Shown here in pieces: positions 54,240 through 62,591 of a stretch of DNA of 64,000 nt (positions within the stretch are counted from its first letter, which is position 1; each line of letters begins with the position of its first letter). The stretch comes from Actinomycetota bacterium (lineage in GTDB: Bacteria; Actinomycetota; Geothermincolia; Geothermincolales; RBG-13-55-18). Under the pieces are notes generated by a model. It did not search any database and was not told where the DNA came from. It saw only the letters and a program-made list of their open reading frames with translations. The stretch is taken from contig JASEFK010000008.1 of the NCBI GenBank assembly GCA_030019255.1, positions 43,185 to 107,184 of the forward strand, in the 5' to 3' direction. A program made the translations under genes and the position numbers.

Positions 54240-54935
54240 ATGCGTCCCCTGATAAGGGAAGCGCCAGCAGATGGAAGGCCTGCTTCCGGCCGCCCTCTTC
54301 TACCCGTTCACGTTCCGCTTCGCTGCCGATCCAAGGGATGGAACAGACATTGCTTCACCCTACGGTACCTCCTCCCGCTAGCCGGCCTGATCCTCCTCGC
54401 CTCCTGCCTCCCCTGCCTGGGGCAGGACGTGGTCTCGGTGACCCCTACCCGCGTACCCCTGAGCCTCTCTCCCGGCGAGTCGGCCACCGTGCCGGTGACG
54501 GTCATCAACCAGGGAAGCGGACGTCTCCTCCTCCTGCCCCGGATTCTGGAAGTCCTGGGCGGGGAGGGCGAGCCGCCGGTATTGGCCACCAGCGAGCGTT
54601 GCCTTTGGGTGGAACCGGAAGGCGAGGAGCTCTTCCTGGAACCCCATTCCAAGGTTGACTTCACCTTCCGTGTCCAACCTCCCCCCGGCTCTCCGCAGGG
54701 TAATTATCGTTTCGCCCTGGCCTTCATCCCCCGGCAGGAGAAGCCCGGGGCTATAGCTTTCACCGGCGGCCTGGCGGTGCTCCTCGAGCTTGAAGTCCTC
54801 CCCCCTCCCCCATCTTCCGGCAGCGCCTCGTACCCCTACGTGCTTCTCGCTGTCGGCTCCGTTCTCTCCCTCTTGCTGGCCGCCTTCATCCTGGGGAGGG
54901 AGAGGAGGAGGAGGGAAAGCAGGGGGGAGGCATGA
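54240..54935 (+). CDS. Secreted or lipid-anchored Ig-like protein with C-terminal TM
   Basis: 231 residues; the start is uncertain (ATG 54240 has no clear SD and gives a 40-residue basic N-region). A signal segment (YLLPLAGLILLASCLPCLGQ) could be a lipoprotein signal, with LASC as lipobox. It is followed by a beta-sandwich (VSVTPTRVPLSLSPGESATVPVTVINQG, then HSKVDFTFRVQPPPGSPQGNYRFALAF), typical of DUF916-type or Ig-like surface proteins, and by a C-terminal transmembrane helix plus RRRRESRGE. Possibly a chaperone or anchor for the secreted protein encoded next. Confidence 0.7.
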   Translation: MRPLIREAPADGRPASGRPLLPVHVPLRCRSKGWNRHCFTLRYLLPLAGLILLASCLPCLGQDVVSVTPTRVPLSLSPGESATVPVTVINQGSGRLLLLPRILEVLGGEGEPPVLATSERCLWVEPEGEELFLEPHSKVDFTFRVQPPPGSPQGNYRFALAFIPRQEKPGAIAFTGGLAVLLELEVLPPPPSSGSASYPYVLLAVGSVLSLLLAAFILGRERRRRESRGEA

Positions 54936-55260
54936 AGACTACATTCTCTTTCCGTTTTCGGAGCGGTAATGAGAATGTCCTTCCGTCCGGTCATTGTCGA
55001 AAAAAGGAGATGGTCGCCGCCCGGGATACGCCCGGTCGGCCTCACTTTTAGACCGCTGACCGGCGGAATGGCTCCTTGCACCGCACCTGCTGAAAAATAG
55101 GCCTCCGGCGGCCGAAAATAGTACATGACAGCCATGTTGGGGATGAGGAAACCGTCCGAAATAGGAAACGAGCCAGGAAAATTGCCCGGAGGCAGAAGAA
55201 TAGACGGAGGAGAAAATATACTCGACGGCCAAGTGCGTCAACAGCGTCAAAGGTGGGGAG
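54936..55260. other. Intergenic region
   Basis: About 325 bp between the two surface-protein genes. No gene, promoter or repeat recognised. Confidence 0.4.
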
Positions 55261-56949
55261 ATGACGAAGAGGTTCGGCATAAAGACATGGAAAAAGGCGA
55301 CGGTCCTGCTGGCGACCGCAGCCCTGCTGCTTTCCGCCTTTTTCCTGCCCCCGCCGCGCCAGGCGGGAGCCGATACCGCTTACAAACTTATAACCGCCCT
55401 TCCCTCCATTACCGTCGGGCAGCGAATTTCCGGGAGATTCCGGGACACCTGGACCTCCGATAATTCCTATCTCCAATATCGTGAGCAAAGGATTATCTGG
55501 GAGTTTTTCAATGCCCGCCTGGACATCCAGTTCAATTCCTGGCAGGCTTTCTCCGAGGCGCCACTGGAGAAGCTCCTGGACATCCGGGTGGAATTCGAGG
55601 GTTACCAGAGCGATACTGACGAATCGTGGTATGTCCAGTTCTACGATTTCACCGCCGGGGACTGGTACGATTTCTGGTATTTCCTGGGAAGTTTTCCCAC
55701 TATCCCGGATGGAACGCTCACCATGAGCGTGAGCGATCCCACCCTGGCCCGCCGCTTCGTTGGTCCGGCCGGGGCATTCCGCCTCCGTTTCGCCGATGCC
55801 GGAACGGCCTTGGGAACCTATGAAACGACACGGACCAGGGTTTACTTCGACCTTATCCAGGCCGCCTTCATCTATGACATCACCCCTCCCATCTCCTCCG
55901 TGACCGCTCCTGCGGACATGGAATACACCAATGCGACGACCTACACCGTTCGGGGTATTTCCTCCGACCCCGCCCCGGACCCCAGCGGGGTGCAGTTGGT
56001 GGAGGTATCCACGGACGGGGGAAGCACCTGGTATGCCACCGATCCCGCGGCTCCGGGAGATTATTCGTCCTGGAGCTACCAGTGGCTCATCCCCGCCGAG
56101 GGCACCTACAACATCCGGAGCCTGGCCTCGGACTGGGTTAACAACCTGGAGGTGCCCGGAGCGGGGGTAAGGGTGGTGGTGGACTGGACTCCGCCCCAGG
56201 TTTCCTCGGTATCCCCTCTTCCGGGGAGCGTGAATGTCCCCGTGGATACCCTGGTCACCGCCACCTTCTCCGACGCCAACGGGATGCTGGCCTCCTCCAT
56301 CAACCCCTCCACTTTCACCCTGGTGGACGAGGAAGGAACTTCCATCCCCGGTACCGTGTCCTACGACCCGGGGACCATGACCGCCACCTTCGATCCGGAT
56401 GTCGACCTCTTCTACGGGTACACCTACACCGCCACCCTCACCACCGGCATCACCGACCTGGCGGGAAACCCGCTCCCCGCCCCCTATTCCTGGTCTTTCC
56501 GCACCGCGGACATCCTCTCCCTCACCCTAGTGGAGACCTACAACCGGGACGGGACCCCCGGAGGGGGAGGGGTGAGCTTTGGAAGCATCAGCCCGGAGAG
56601 CTCGCCCTTCGTCATCGGCGGAGGCACTCCACCCTATGCGGCGAGGCTCAACGTCCTCAGCTCCACCAGCTGGAACCTCTTCCTTCGGGCCGATTCCGAC
56701 CTCACCGACGCCTCTCAGAATCCGCCGGCGGTCATCCCCATATCCAGCCTGCAGTGGAGGTTGACCGGGCCCGGAACCTGGATTCCCTTCTCCCTGACCG
56801 AGACCCCGGTCTTCAATCCGGCTCCCGGCCGTACCCCCCAGCCGGGGGGGAGCAACGTGGACCTGGACCTCCTGCTGCAGTTGAACTGGGAGGACCTGCC
56901 GGGCAGTTACTCCACCACCGTGGTCTGCATCCTCATGGTCCAGCCTTGA
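55261..56949 (+). CDS. Secreted Ig-like surface protein with C-terminal beta module
   Basis: 562 residues. Signal peptide (KATVLLATAALLLSAFFLPPPRQAGA, about 12-38). A unique N-terminal beta domain (SITVGQRISGRF to ALGTYETTRTRVYFDL) precedes an Ig-like part with TPPISSVTAP and a Big_5/SbsA-type Ig domain (TPPQVSSVSPLPGSVNVPVDTLVTATFSD, ending AGNPLPAPYSWSFRT, about 300-415). A final ~145-residue module (SPESSPFVIGGGTPPYAARLNV to GSYSTTVVCILMVQP) resembles small surface beta-domains of the WxL kind. The ATG follows GGTGGGGAG. A copy of its last codons occurs downstream. Confidence 0.75.
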   Translation: MTKRFGIKTWKKATVLLATAALLLSAFFLPPPRQAGADTAYKLITALPSITVGQRISGRFRDTWTSDNSYLQYREQRIIWEFFNARLDIQFNSWQAFSEAPLEKLLDIRVEFEGYQSDTDESWYVQFYDFTAGDWYDFWYFLGSFPTIPDGTLTMSVSDPTLARRFVGPAGAFRLRFADAGTALGTYETTRTRVYFDLIQAAFIYDITPPISSVTAPADMEYTNATTYTVRGISSDPAPDPSGVQLVEVSTDGGSTWYATDPAAPGDYSSWSYQWLIPAEGTYNIRSLASDWVNNLEVPGAGVRVVVDWTPPQVSSVSPLPGSVNVPVDTLVTATFSDANGMLASSINPSTFTLVDEEGTSIPGTVSYDPGTMTATFDPDVDLFYGYTYTATLTTGITDLAGNPLPAPYSWSFRTADILSLTLVETYNRDGTPGGGGVSFGSISPESSPFVIGGGTPPYAARLNVLSSTSWNLFLRADSDLTDASQNPPAVIPISSLQWRLTGPGTWIPFSLTETPVFNPAPGRTPQPGGSNVDLDLLLQLNWEDLPGSYSTTVVCILMVQP

Positions 56950-57016
56950 AAGCTCACGAAATCGCCCTGAAGGCCGGATCGATCACGCTGCGCCAGGACT
57001 GGTGAGGTATCTTGCT

Positions 57017-57055
57017 TCCACCGTGGTCTGCATCCTCATGGTTCAATCCTGAAAG
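57017..57055 (+). repeat. Duplicated 3' end of the surface-protein gene
   Basis: TCCACCGTGGTCTGCATCC and the following TCATGGTTCAATCCTGAAAG repeat the last codons and stop of the gene ending at 56949 with few differences. This is likely the tail of a former tandem paralogue deleted by recombination. Confidence 0.65.
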
Positions 57056-57171
57056 ACCCCACAGGGGCGCTTACACCGTTCAGGATCCGAACACGCGTGC
57101 CAGTGGGCAAGGTAATCGGTAGGGGACTCGAAAAGCAGACCGAAGACCTGAATTAAACTGCATAAACCCAG

Positions 57172-57281
57172 GGTTTTCCCTGCTCCATGCCGGGTAATAA
57201 ACACCGCATCTTATACGCGACAAGTGGTCAAGCCCTGGTTCAGATGGTTTTTCCTACTCCATGCCGGGAAATAAGCGCTGC
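57172..57281. repeat. Imperfect 36-bp direct repeat
   Basis: 57172-57207 and 57246-57281 share CTCCATGCCGGG and flanks (about 28 of 36 positions). No gene in 56950-57381; the whole stretch looks like decayed or duplicated sequence. Confidence 0.5.
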
Positions 57282-57381
57282 ACCCGCGGTACCCGTCATT
57301 TTGCCCCAAGCGGACTCCGGTGCACGCTTCCCGGCGCTGGTGATGAACGATAACGGATTGCCCGTCACCGGGGCAAAATGT

Positions 57382-60108
57382 TCAGGCCTTTCTGGCCAGG
57401 GGGATGGTGAAGCGGAAGATGGAGCCGCCGCCAAGGCGCGGCTCATACCATATCCTTCCGCCGTGGGCCTCGGCGATGCTCCTCCCGATGTACAGCCCCA
57501 GGCCCAGCCCCGGCCCCGCGTGGTGCAGGACGTCCTCTACCTGGTAGAAGCGCTCGAATATGCGCTCGCGGTCCTCCTCGGGCACTCCCCGGCCCCTGTC
57601 CAGCACGGTGAAGAGCGCCGCATCCCCATTCCTTTCCACCACCAGCTCCACGGGCGTTCCCCGCGGGGAGTATTTCACCGCGTTGTCCAGGAGGATGATC
57701 AGTAGGCGCACCAGCCGCTCGGCGTCGGCCCGGACCTTCTCCAGGCCCGGGGCTACCCGCAACTCCATCTCCCGGTCCGGGAACCTCTCACGCATTTCCT
57801 CCACCGCCCTCCGCGCCAACTCCCCGGGTTCCACTTCCCTCAGCTCCAGCCTGAGGCGGTTCCTCTCCACCCGCGCCGCCTCCAGGAGCTCCTCCACCAC
57901 CCCCACCAGCCGGTCCGCACCCTTCTCAATGGCCCGCAGCGCATCGGAGCGGGCCTCTTCGTCCATCCTGTCCCCGTACTCCCTGAGGGTTACGGCGTAA
58001 CCCTTGAGCAGGGTGGCTGGGTGACGCAGCTCGTGGGCAGCGATGTCCAGGAAGTCGCGCATCTCCTCCGCCCGCCTCTCCAATTCTTTCTCGTAAGCCT
58101 TCTTCTCCGAGATATCCAGGAGGGAGATGACGCTTTCCTCCAGTCCTGGGAGCATGGCCACGGTTATCAGGGCGGGGACGGGTCGGCCGGAGCGGTGGCG
58201 GGCCATGATCTCCACCTGCAGGGGACTGGGTATCTCGCCGGAGAGAAGCTTCCGAGAGAAGGTCTTGACCCGCTCCACGTCCTCGGGCATGAGCAGGTCC
58301 ATGTAGCGCATCCTGCCCACCATCTCCTCACGGGCATATCCGAAGAGCCTCTCCGCCTCCCGGTTGGCGTCGGTTATCACCGCCTTCCGGTCCACGTGGA
58401 ACATGGCCGTGCCCGTAGCTTCGAATGTCGCCCTGTAACGCTCCTCGCTATGCCGCAGCGCCTCCTCCGCCCGCTTGCGCTCGGTCACATCCCGCCCCAC
58501 GTTGATGATTTCTATTACTCTACCCTCCCTGTCCAACAGGGAAGCAGCGGTGATCTCGGCCAGAATCTCCTCGCCGCCCTTGCGCACGAGGCGGATTTCG
58601 TCGCTTATGGTACCCTCGCCGGCCAGGAGGCTCCCGACGTCCTTGAGGACCTTCTCGAAATCTTCCGGGTGGATAATTCCCAGCTCCAGGATGTTTTTCC
58701 CCACCAACTCGTCACGGGAATAGCCTACTATCTCGCAGGCCCTCCGGTTCACCCCGGTCAGGGCGAGAGACCTGTCGTAGCTGAAGATGGCCTCCCCGGC
58801 GTACTCGTGCAGTAGCCGATACCTGGTTTCCGACTCCCGCAGCCGCTCCAGCAGCCTGTGGCGGGCATAGGCCTGGGCTATCTGCGTCCCCGCGGCCTCT
58901 ATGAACTCCAGCGTTCCCGGCGATAACCCCCCTTCACGGGTTCCAGCCAGAACGCACCCCACCATCCTCCCCTCCCATAGAAGGGGGGCTACGACCGCCG
59001 CCTCCAGCTCTTCACCGGATTGAAATCCAGCCTCCCGGCACAGGTCGCCCCAGGCATCGTAGAGCACCTCTCCCCGTGACAGCAGCTCCACCAACCGTGC
59101 ATCCGCGGCGATAAATACCGCTTTCAGGAGCAAGTCTCCCGTATATCCGTAGTGGTTAACAAGCCGGTAGCCTCCCTCCCCTTCCTCCAGGTAAACGGCG
59201 CAGCAATCAATTTCCCCAATCTGGATCACGATACGTACCGCCCGGTCCATGAAATCGTCTAGTCGCATGGCGGAGGCTGCGGCAATGGCCAAGTCGCGCT
59301 GTAGGCGGGTCACCCTCTCCGCCCACACCCTCTCGGTGATGTCGGTGATGAAGCCCTGCAAGTAGAGCAACTCCCCTGCTTCGGAAAGCACACCCCTGCC
59401 CTGTTCCCATACCCACTTTCTCTCGCCGGAAGCGGTGCGGATGCGGTAGATAAGCTGGAAGGGCTCCCCACGTTGCAGGGCCTCCTGCACTTCCCTCCAC
59501 ACCCTGTCACGATCCTGAGGGTGGATTAGTGCGGCGTAGGATACCGCGGCGTTCTCCCGAAGGTCCTCGGGCGCATACCCGGTGAGCTCCCGGCAGCCCT
59601 CGCTGACGAAGAGCATGGTCCACTGCGGCTCGTTGCGGCACCGGTAGGCCATCCCCGGCAGGTTGGAGAGCAGGGTGGCCATCTCCCTGCGGCTCTCCCC
59701 CAGTTCTTTTTCCATGTTCATCCTCTCGGTGACGTCGCGGGAGTTGATGACCAGCCCCCTCACCCTGGGGTCATCGAGGAGGTTCAAGGCGCTGGCTTCG
59801 TGGTGCCGCCAGGTGCCGTCCTTGTGACGGATACGCTGGAGGGAATACTGGGTAACGCCGGGGCGTTTCAAGGCCAGCTCCAGGTTAGAGGCGCTACTCT
59901 TACGGTCGTCGGGATGGATGAAGTCCATAATGTTCCGACCCAGGAGTTCTCCCTCTTCGTAACCGAGCAGGCGTTTCACGGAAGGACTGATGAAACCTAC
60001 CCTTCCTTCCCCGTCCAGGACCACGACGAGGTCCAGGGAATTTTCCACTAGTAGGCGGAAGAAGTCCTCCCGGCTCGAGAAAGGGCCCCGCTTCGTTCCT
60101 TCTTCCAT
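57382..60108 (-). CDS. Cytoplasmic multi-PAS/GAF sensor histidine kinase
   Basis: 908 residues. Domains in order: PAS (about 15-130), PAS with PAC end ITDITERVWAE (150-268), GAF (290-430), PAS (440-560, VGRDVTERKRAEEALRHSEERYR), PAS (565-690), HisKA with phospho-His in IAAHELRHPATLLKGY (~705-715), and HATPase with N box LIILLDNAVKYSPRG, DRGRGVPEEDRERIFERFYQ and GLGLGLYIGRSIAEAHGG. No transmembrane helix. Orphan: no response regulator next to it. The signal is unknown; PAS/GAF domains suggest redox, light or small-molecule input. Confidence 0.93.
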   Translation of the reverse strand: MEEGTKRGPFSSREDFFRLLVENSLDLVVVLDGEGRVGFISPSVKRLLGYEEGELLGRNIMDFIHPDDRKSSASNLELALKRPGVTQYSLQRIRHKDGTWRHHEASALNLLDDPRVRGLVINSRDVTERMNMEKELGESRREMATLLSNLPGMAYRCRNEPQWTMLFVSEGCRELTGYAPEDLRENAAVSYAALIHPQDRDRVWREVQEALQRGEPFQLIYRIRTASGERKWVWEQGRGVLSEAGELLYLQGFITDITERVWAERVTRLQRDLAIAAASAMRLDDFMDRAVRIVIQIGEIDCCAVYLEEGEGGYRLVNHYGYTGDLLLKAVFIAADARLVELLSRGEVLYDAWGDLCREAGFQSGEELEAAVVAPLLWEGRMVGCVLAGTREGGLSPGTLEFIEAAGTQIAQAYARHRLLERLRESETRYRLLHEYAGEAIFSYDRSLALTGVNRRACEIVGYSRDELVGKNILELGIIHPEDFEKVLKDVGSLLAGEGTISDEIRLVRKGGEEILAEITAASLLDREGRVIEIINVGRDVTERKRAEEALRHSEERYRATFEATGTAMFHVDRKAVITDANREAERLFGYAREEMVGRMRYMDLLMPEDVERVKTFSRKLLSGEIPSPLQVEIMARHRSGRPVPALITVAMLPGLEESVISLLDISEKKAYEKELERRAEEMRDFLDIAAHELRHPATLLKGYAVTLREYGDRMDEEARSDALRAIEKGADRLVGVVEELLEAARVERNRLRLELREVEPGELARRAVEEMRERFPDREMELRVAPGLEKVRADAERLVRLLIILLDNAVKYSPRGTPVELVVERNGDAALFTVLDRGRGVPEEDRERIFERFYQVEDVLHHAGPGLGLGLYIGRSIAEAHGGRIWYEPRLGGGSIFRFTIPLARKA

Positions 60109-60549
60109 GCGTTTAAACGGGTTATCGTTTTCTTATCAGCTTTCCCGCCTACCACCCTACCCTTTATCCGGAAGTACCGCAAGCGGAGAATTTGACTGCC
60201 ACGCGGCGGATGTTTAGCTTTCGCCCGTTTCAGCGGGAATCCCAATCCCAAATTTTACACCTAAAGGGCTTCGTCGTCCCATTGAACTTGCATGCCCCGC
60301 CGGGATGAAGGGTGATCTCTCTAACAAAGCAAGATTTTCAATCGTTGTCTTAGAAAAACTGGGGCGAAATGAGATCAGGCTATCCTGGCCTTAGTCTTCT
60401 CTTTCCTGTCGGATTCCCTTGGTTATCCAAAGTTATAAAGGCGTGCCCGGAACGTCACCGCATATCGTGCTCGAGGGCGATAAGTGAACATGTTCAGGGG
60501 GCATGCGCATCTGCCATAATGTCCCTGATGGGCGAGGAAGGAGGTCGAG
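60109..60549. other. Divergent intergenic region
   Basis: About 440 bp, less GC-rich than the flanks. Promoters for the kinase and the small gene are expected; none recognised with confidence. Confidence 0.4.
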
Positions 60550-60801
60550 GTGGAGGAGAGGTTTCCCGCATTCCGTGCCAAGGCCGAGGAGGTCATACGG
60601 AGAGTCTCGAGCCTGGAGGGGGAGGAGGACTACCGCGAGCTTCTCTGCGGAGATTGTCCCTTTTATCACCATGGAGAGGAGGAGAACGAGGAATGTGGAA
60701 GTTACCGCCTCCTCCGTGCCCTCCTGGAGGCCGGGGCCCTTGATCTCAAGGCTTTGCTCGAGGCCCTAGACGGAAACGGTCCGCGGAACCGGCAGCCGTG
60801 A
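60550..60801 (+). CDS. Small Cys-motif protein (CxDCPF type)
   Basis: 83 residues. GTG start with AAGGAGGT four bases upstream, so translation is well supported. A helical N-terminus precedes LLCGDCPFYHHGEEENEECGSY (Cys 33, 36 and 49 plus two His), a plausible metal or Fe-S site, and a leucine-rich helix. Shares the C-x-D-C-P-F core with the 62-residue protein at 50.7 kb. It is 230 bp upstream of the radical SAM gene in the same orientation. No family recognised. Confidence 0.7.
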   Translation: MEERFPAFRAKAEEVIRRVSSLEGEEDYRELLCGDCPFYHHGEEENEECGSYRLLRALLEAGALDLKALLEALDGNGPRNRQP

Positions 60802-61027
60802 ACCGCGGAGGCGGTACACGCCAGATCTTGCAGGCTGGAATTGACGACCTCAAACTTGCCGAAATGTCCTTAAAGTGCAAGCCGGAGGGGATACCGGGTT
60901 TCGCGGGTCGGTGGAGACAAAGTCAATCGCGTTTCCCGCCGGGAACGTAAATGTTGAAAGAAACGGCCCACGCTTCGTACAGCCCGGGCTCCGGGGTGAA
61001 CGGAACCAGCAAGGGGAGTGAAAGTTC

Positions 61028-62212
61028 GTGGAGGGCAGAAGCGCCTACCCCCGGCTCCAGGCCGGGGTCTACCTCAAACAATTGGAGAAACCATGCGTTT
61101 ACGACACGCGCACCGATGAGCTGTACGAGCTATCCCCGGAGGCCATGACCTTCCTCTGCCGGTGCGACGGCAGCCGCAACCTCGGGGAGCTGCGGCCGGA
61201 GGAAGGCTTCCTAGCTTACTGCCTGGAGGAGGGCATCCTTGAAATACTGGAACGGCCCGAACCCTCGCCTTTAAAGGTGGGGATCAACGAGCTCCCTTCC
61301 CTGCGCTACCTGATGGTGGAGGTGACCGAGCGCTGCAACCTGCGCTGCCGTCACTGTTACCTGGGAGAGGCCGGGGAGAAGGATCTGGAACCCGCTATAC
61401 TCCTTCGTATACTGGACGATTTCGATGACCTGGGGGGCTTGCGCCTGATGGTGACCGGTGGTGAACCTCTCCTCTATCCCTATTTGGACCGCCTCAACCG
61501 GGCCCTGGGGGGCAGGAGCTTCCGCCCCGTGCTCATCACCAACGGCACCCTCCTGGACCGGAGAATGATAACCACCCTTAACTTCCGGGAAATCCAGTTC
61601 TCCCTGGACGGCCTGGAGGAAGGACACGACTTCCTGCGTGGAAAGGGCACTTTCCGGAAGGTCATGGAGGCCATGAAGAAAGCTCTCCATGCCGACCTTG
61701 AGGTTTCCGTGGCCACAGTCATCCACAGGAAAAACGTGCATGAGTTGGAAAAGCTTGGCAAGATGCTGGCGGACATGGGGGTATCTTCCTGGACCCTCGA
61801 ATACCCGGTGGCCTGTGGACGCCTGGCCGATAACCCGGACCTTATGCTCGGGGTGGACGAAGCCGCTCCCCTCTTCGACTTGGAATGGGGTTCCGGTCCC
61901 CACGCTGGGGAAGGCGGTTATGCCTGCGGGGCCCACCTGGCGGCGGTGGACGCGTCGGGCCGCCTCATCAAGTGCGGCTACTACCGTGAATTGAGCGGGG
62001 GTTCGGCGGGCGGGGGACTGCGCTCCGCCTGGCGCGCCCTTCCCAAGATGCGCCTGGAGGGTTCCTGTACTTCGTGCCCCGCGCTCGAGGAATGCGGGGG
62101 CGGATGCCGCTACCGCGCCGAGCTCATGGAGGGACCCGGGGGAAGGGACCTGCTCATGTGCGCCCGCCTGGGTATGCTCCAGCAGAAGGTGCAGCCCCCA
62201 CGCCGCGCTTGA
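61028..62212 (+). CDS. Radical SAM/SPASM peptide maturase with PqqD-like N-terminus
   Basis: 394 residues. GTG start preceded by AAGGGGAGTGAAA. Residues ~10-75 (YLKQLEKPCVYDTRTDELYELSPEAMTFL, then GILEI) look like a PqqD/RRE peptide-binding domain. The radical SAM core has CNLRCRHC (C103, C107, C110), MVTGGEPLLYP and ITNGTLLDRR. The C-terminal SPASM domain is rich in Cys (YACGAHL, IKCGYY, CTSCPALEECGGGC, MCARL), enough for one or two auxiliary [4Fe-4S] clusters. Fused RRE plus SPASM is the layout of RiPP maturases forming C-S or C-C cross-links. A 21-residue three-Cys peptide is encoded 260 bp downstream. Confidence 0.9.
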   Translation: MEGRSAYPRLQAGVYLKQLEKPCVYDTRTDELYELSPEAMTFLCRCDGSRNLGELRPEEGFLAYCLEEGILEILERPEPSPLKVGINELPSLRYLMVEVTERCNLRCRHCYLGEAGEKDLEPAILLRILDDFDDLGGLRLMVTGGEPLLYPYLDRLNRALGGRSFRPVLITNGTLLDRRMITTLNFREIQFSLDGLEEGHDFLRGKGTFRKVMEAMKKALHADLEVSVATVIHRKNVHELEKLGKMLADMGVSSWTLEYPVACGRLADNPDLMLGVDEAAPLFDLEWGSGPHAGEGGYACGAHLAAVDASGRLIKCGYYRELSGGSAGGGLRSAWRALPKMRLEGSCTSCPALEECGGGCRYRAELMEGPGGRDLLMCARLGMLQQKVQPPRRA

Positions 62213-62430
62213 TCTCCTCGGGCCCCCTGGAAAACCCCAACTTCGCCCGCGGGAGAAACGACCTCCGAGTGCGAGAAGCGTGCACGCCGACCCCCCGGCC
62301 ATTCCATGCAACCTGCCAGGAAATGACTTGTGAAAAGGGCCTCCCGGAATCTTTTCATTGCCTCATCTCGAATATGCAGGTACCCGGAAAATACTTCCTG
62401 CGCCCCGGTTTATCCTTTCCCCGACCGGTG

Positions 62431-62436
62431 TATAAT
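62431..62436 (+). promoter_or_regulatory. -10 element of the small peptide gene
   Basis: Perfect TATAAT directly preceded by TG, 35 bp before the peptide start codon and 22 bp before its ribosome site; the -35 (TTTATC near 62409) is weak. The small gene probably has its own transcript in addition to any read-through from the radical SAM gene. Confidence 0.55.
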
Positions 62437-62471
62437 AATATTAAGGAACCCACTACCAAGGAGGTGGTGAG

Positions 62472-62537
62472 ATGAGGATCACGAAGATCCCCAGGAAGAA
62501 GGGCGGAACCTGCAAGTGCAATAAGAGCTGCGGCTGA
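62472..62537 (+). CDS. 21-residue three-cysteine peptide, candidate RiPP precursor
   Basis: ATG with a consensus AAGGAGGT six bases upstream, 21 codons, TGA, then a perfect intrinsic terminator 10 bp later. The sequence is MRITKIPRKKGG followed by TCKCNKSCG: a basic 12-residue leader ending in a double glycine, and a 9-residue segment with Cys at 14, 16 and 20. Directly downstream of the PqqD-fused radical SAM/SPASM gene. Thioether or similar cross-linking of the Cys, and cleavage after GG, are inferences; a small metal-binding peptide is the alternative. Confidence 0.75.
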   Translation: MRITKIPRKKGGTCKCNKSCG

Positions 62538-62547
62538 TACGCCCGAA

Positions 62548-62580
62548 AACAGGGAGGCCGGACGGCCTCCCTGTTTTTTT
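62548..62580 (+). terminator. Strong rho-independent terminator
   Basis: AACAGGGAGGCCG, loop GA, CGGCCTCCCTGTT, then T7. The 13-bp stem is perfect. It ends the peptide transcript and separates it from the convergent ferredoxin-like gene. Confidence 0.95.
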
Positions 62581-62591
62581 CTTATGCGCTC

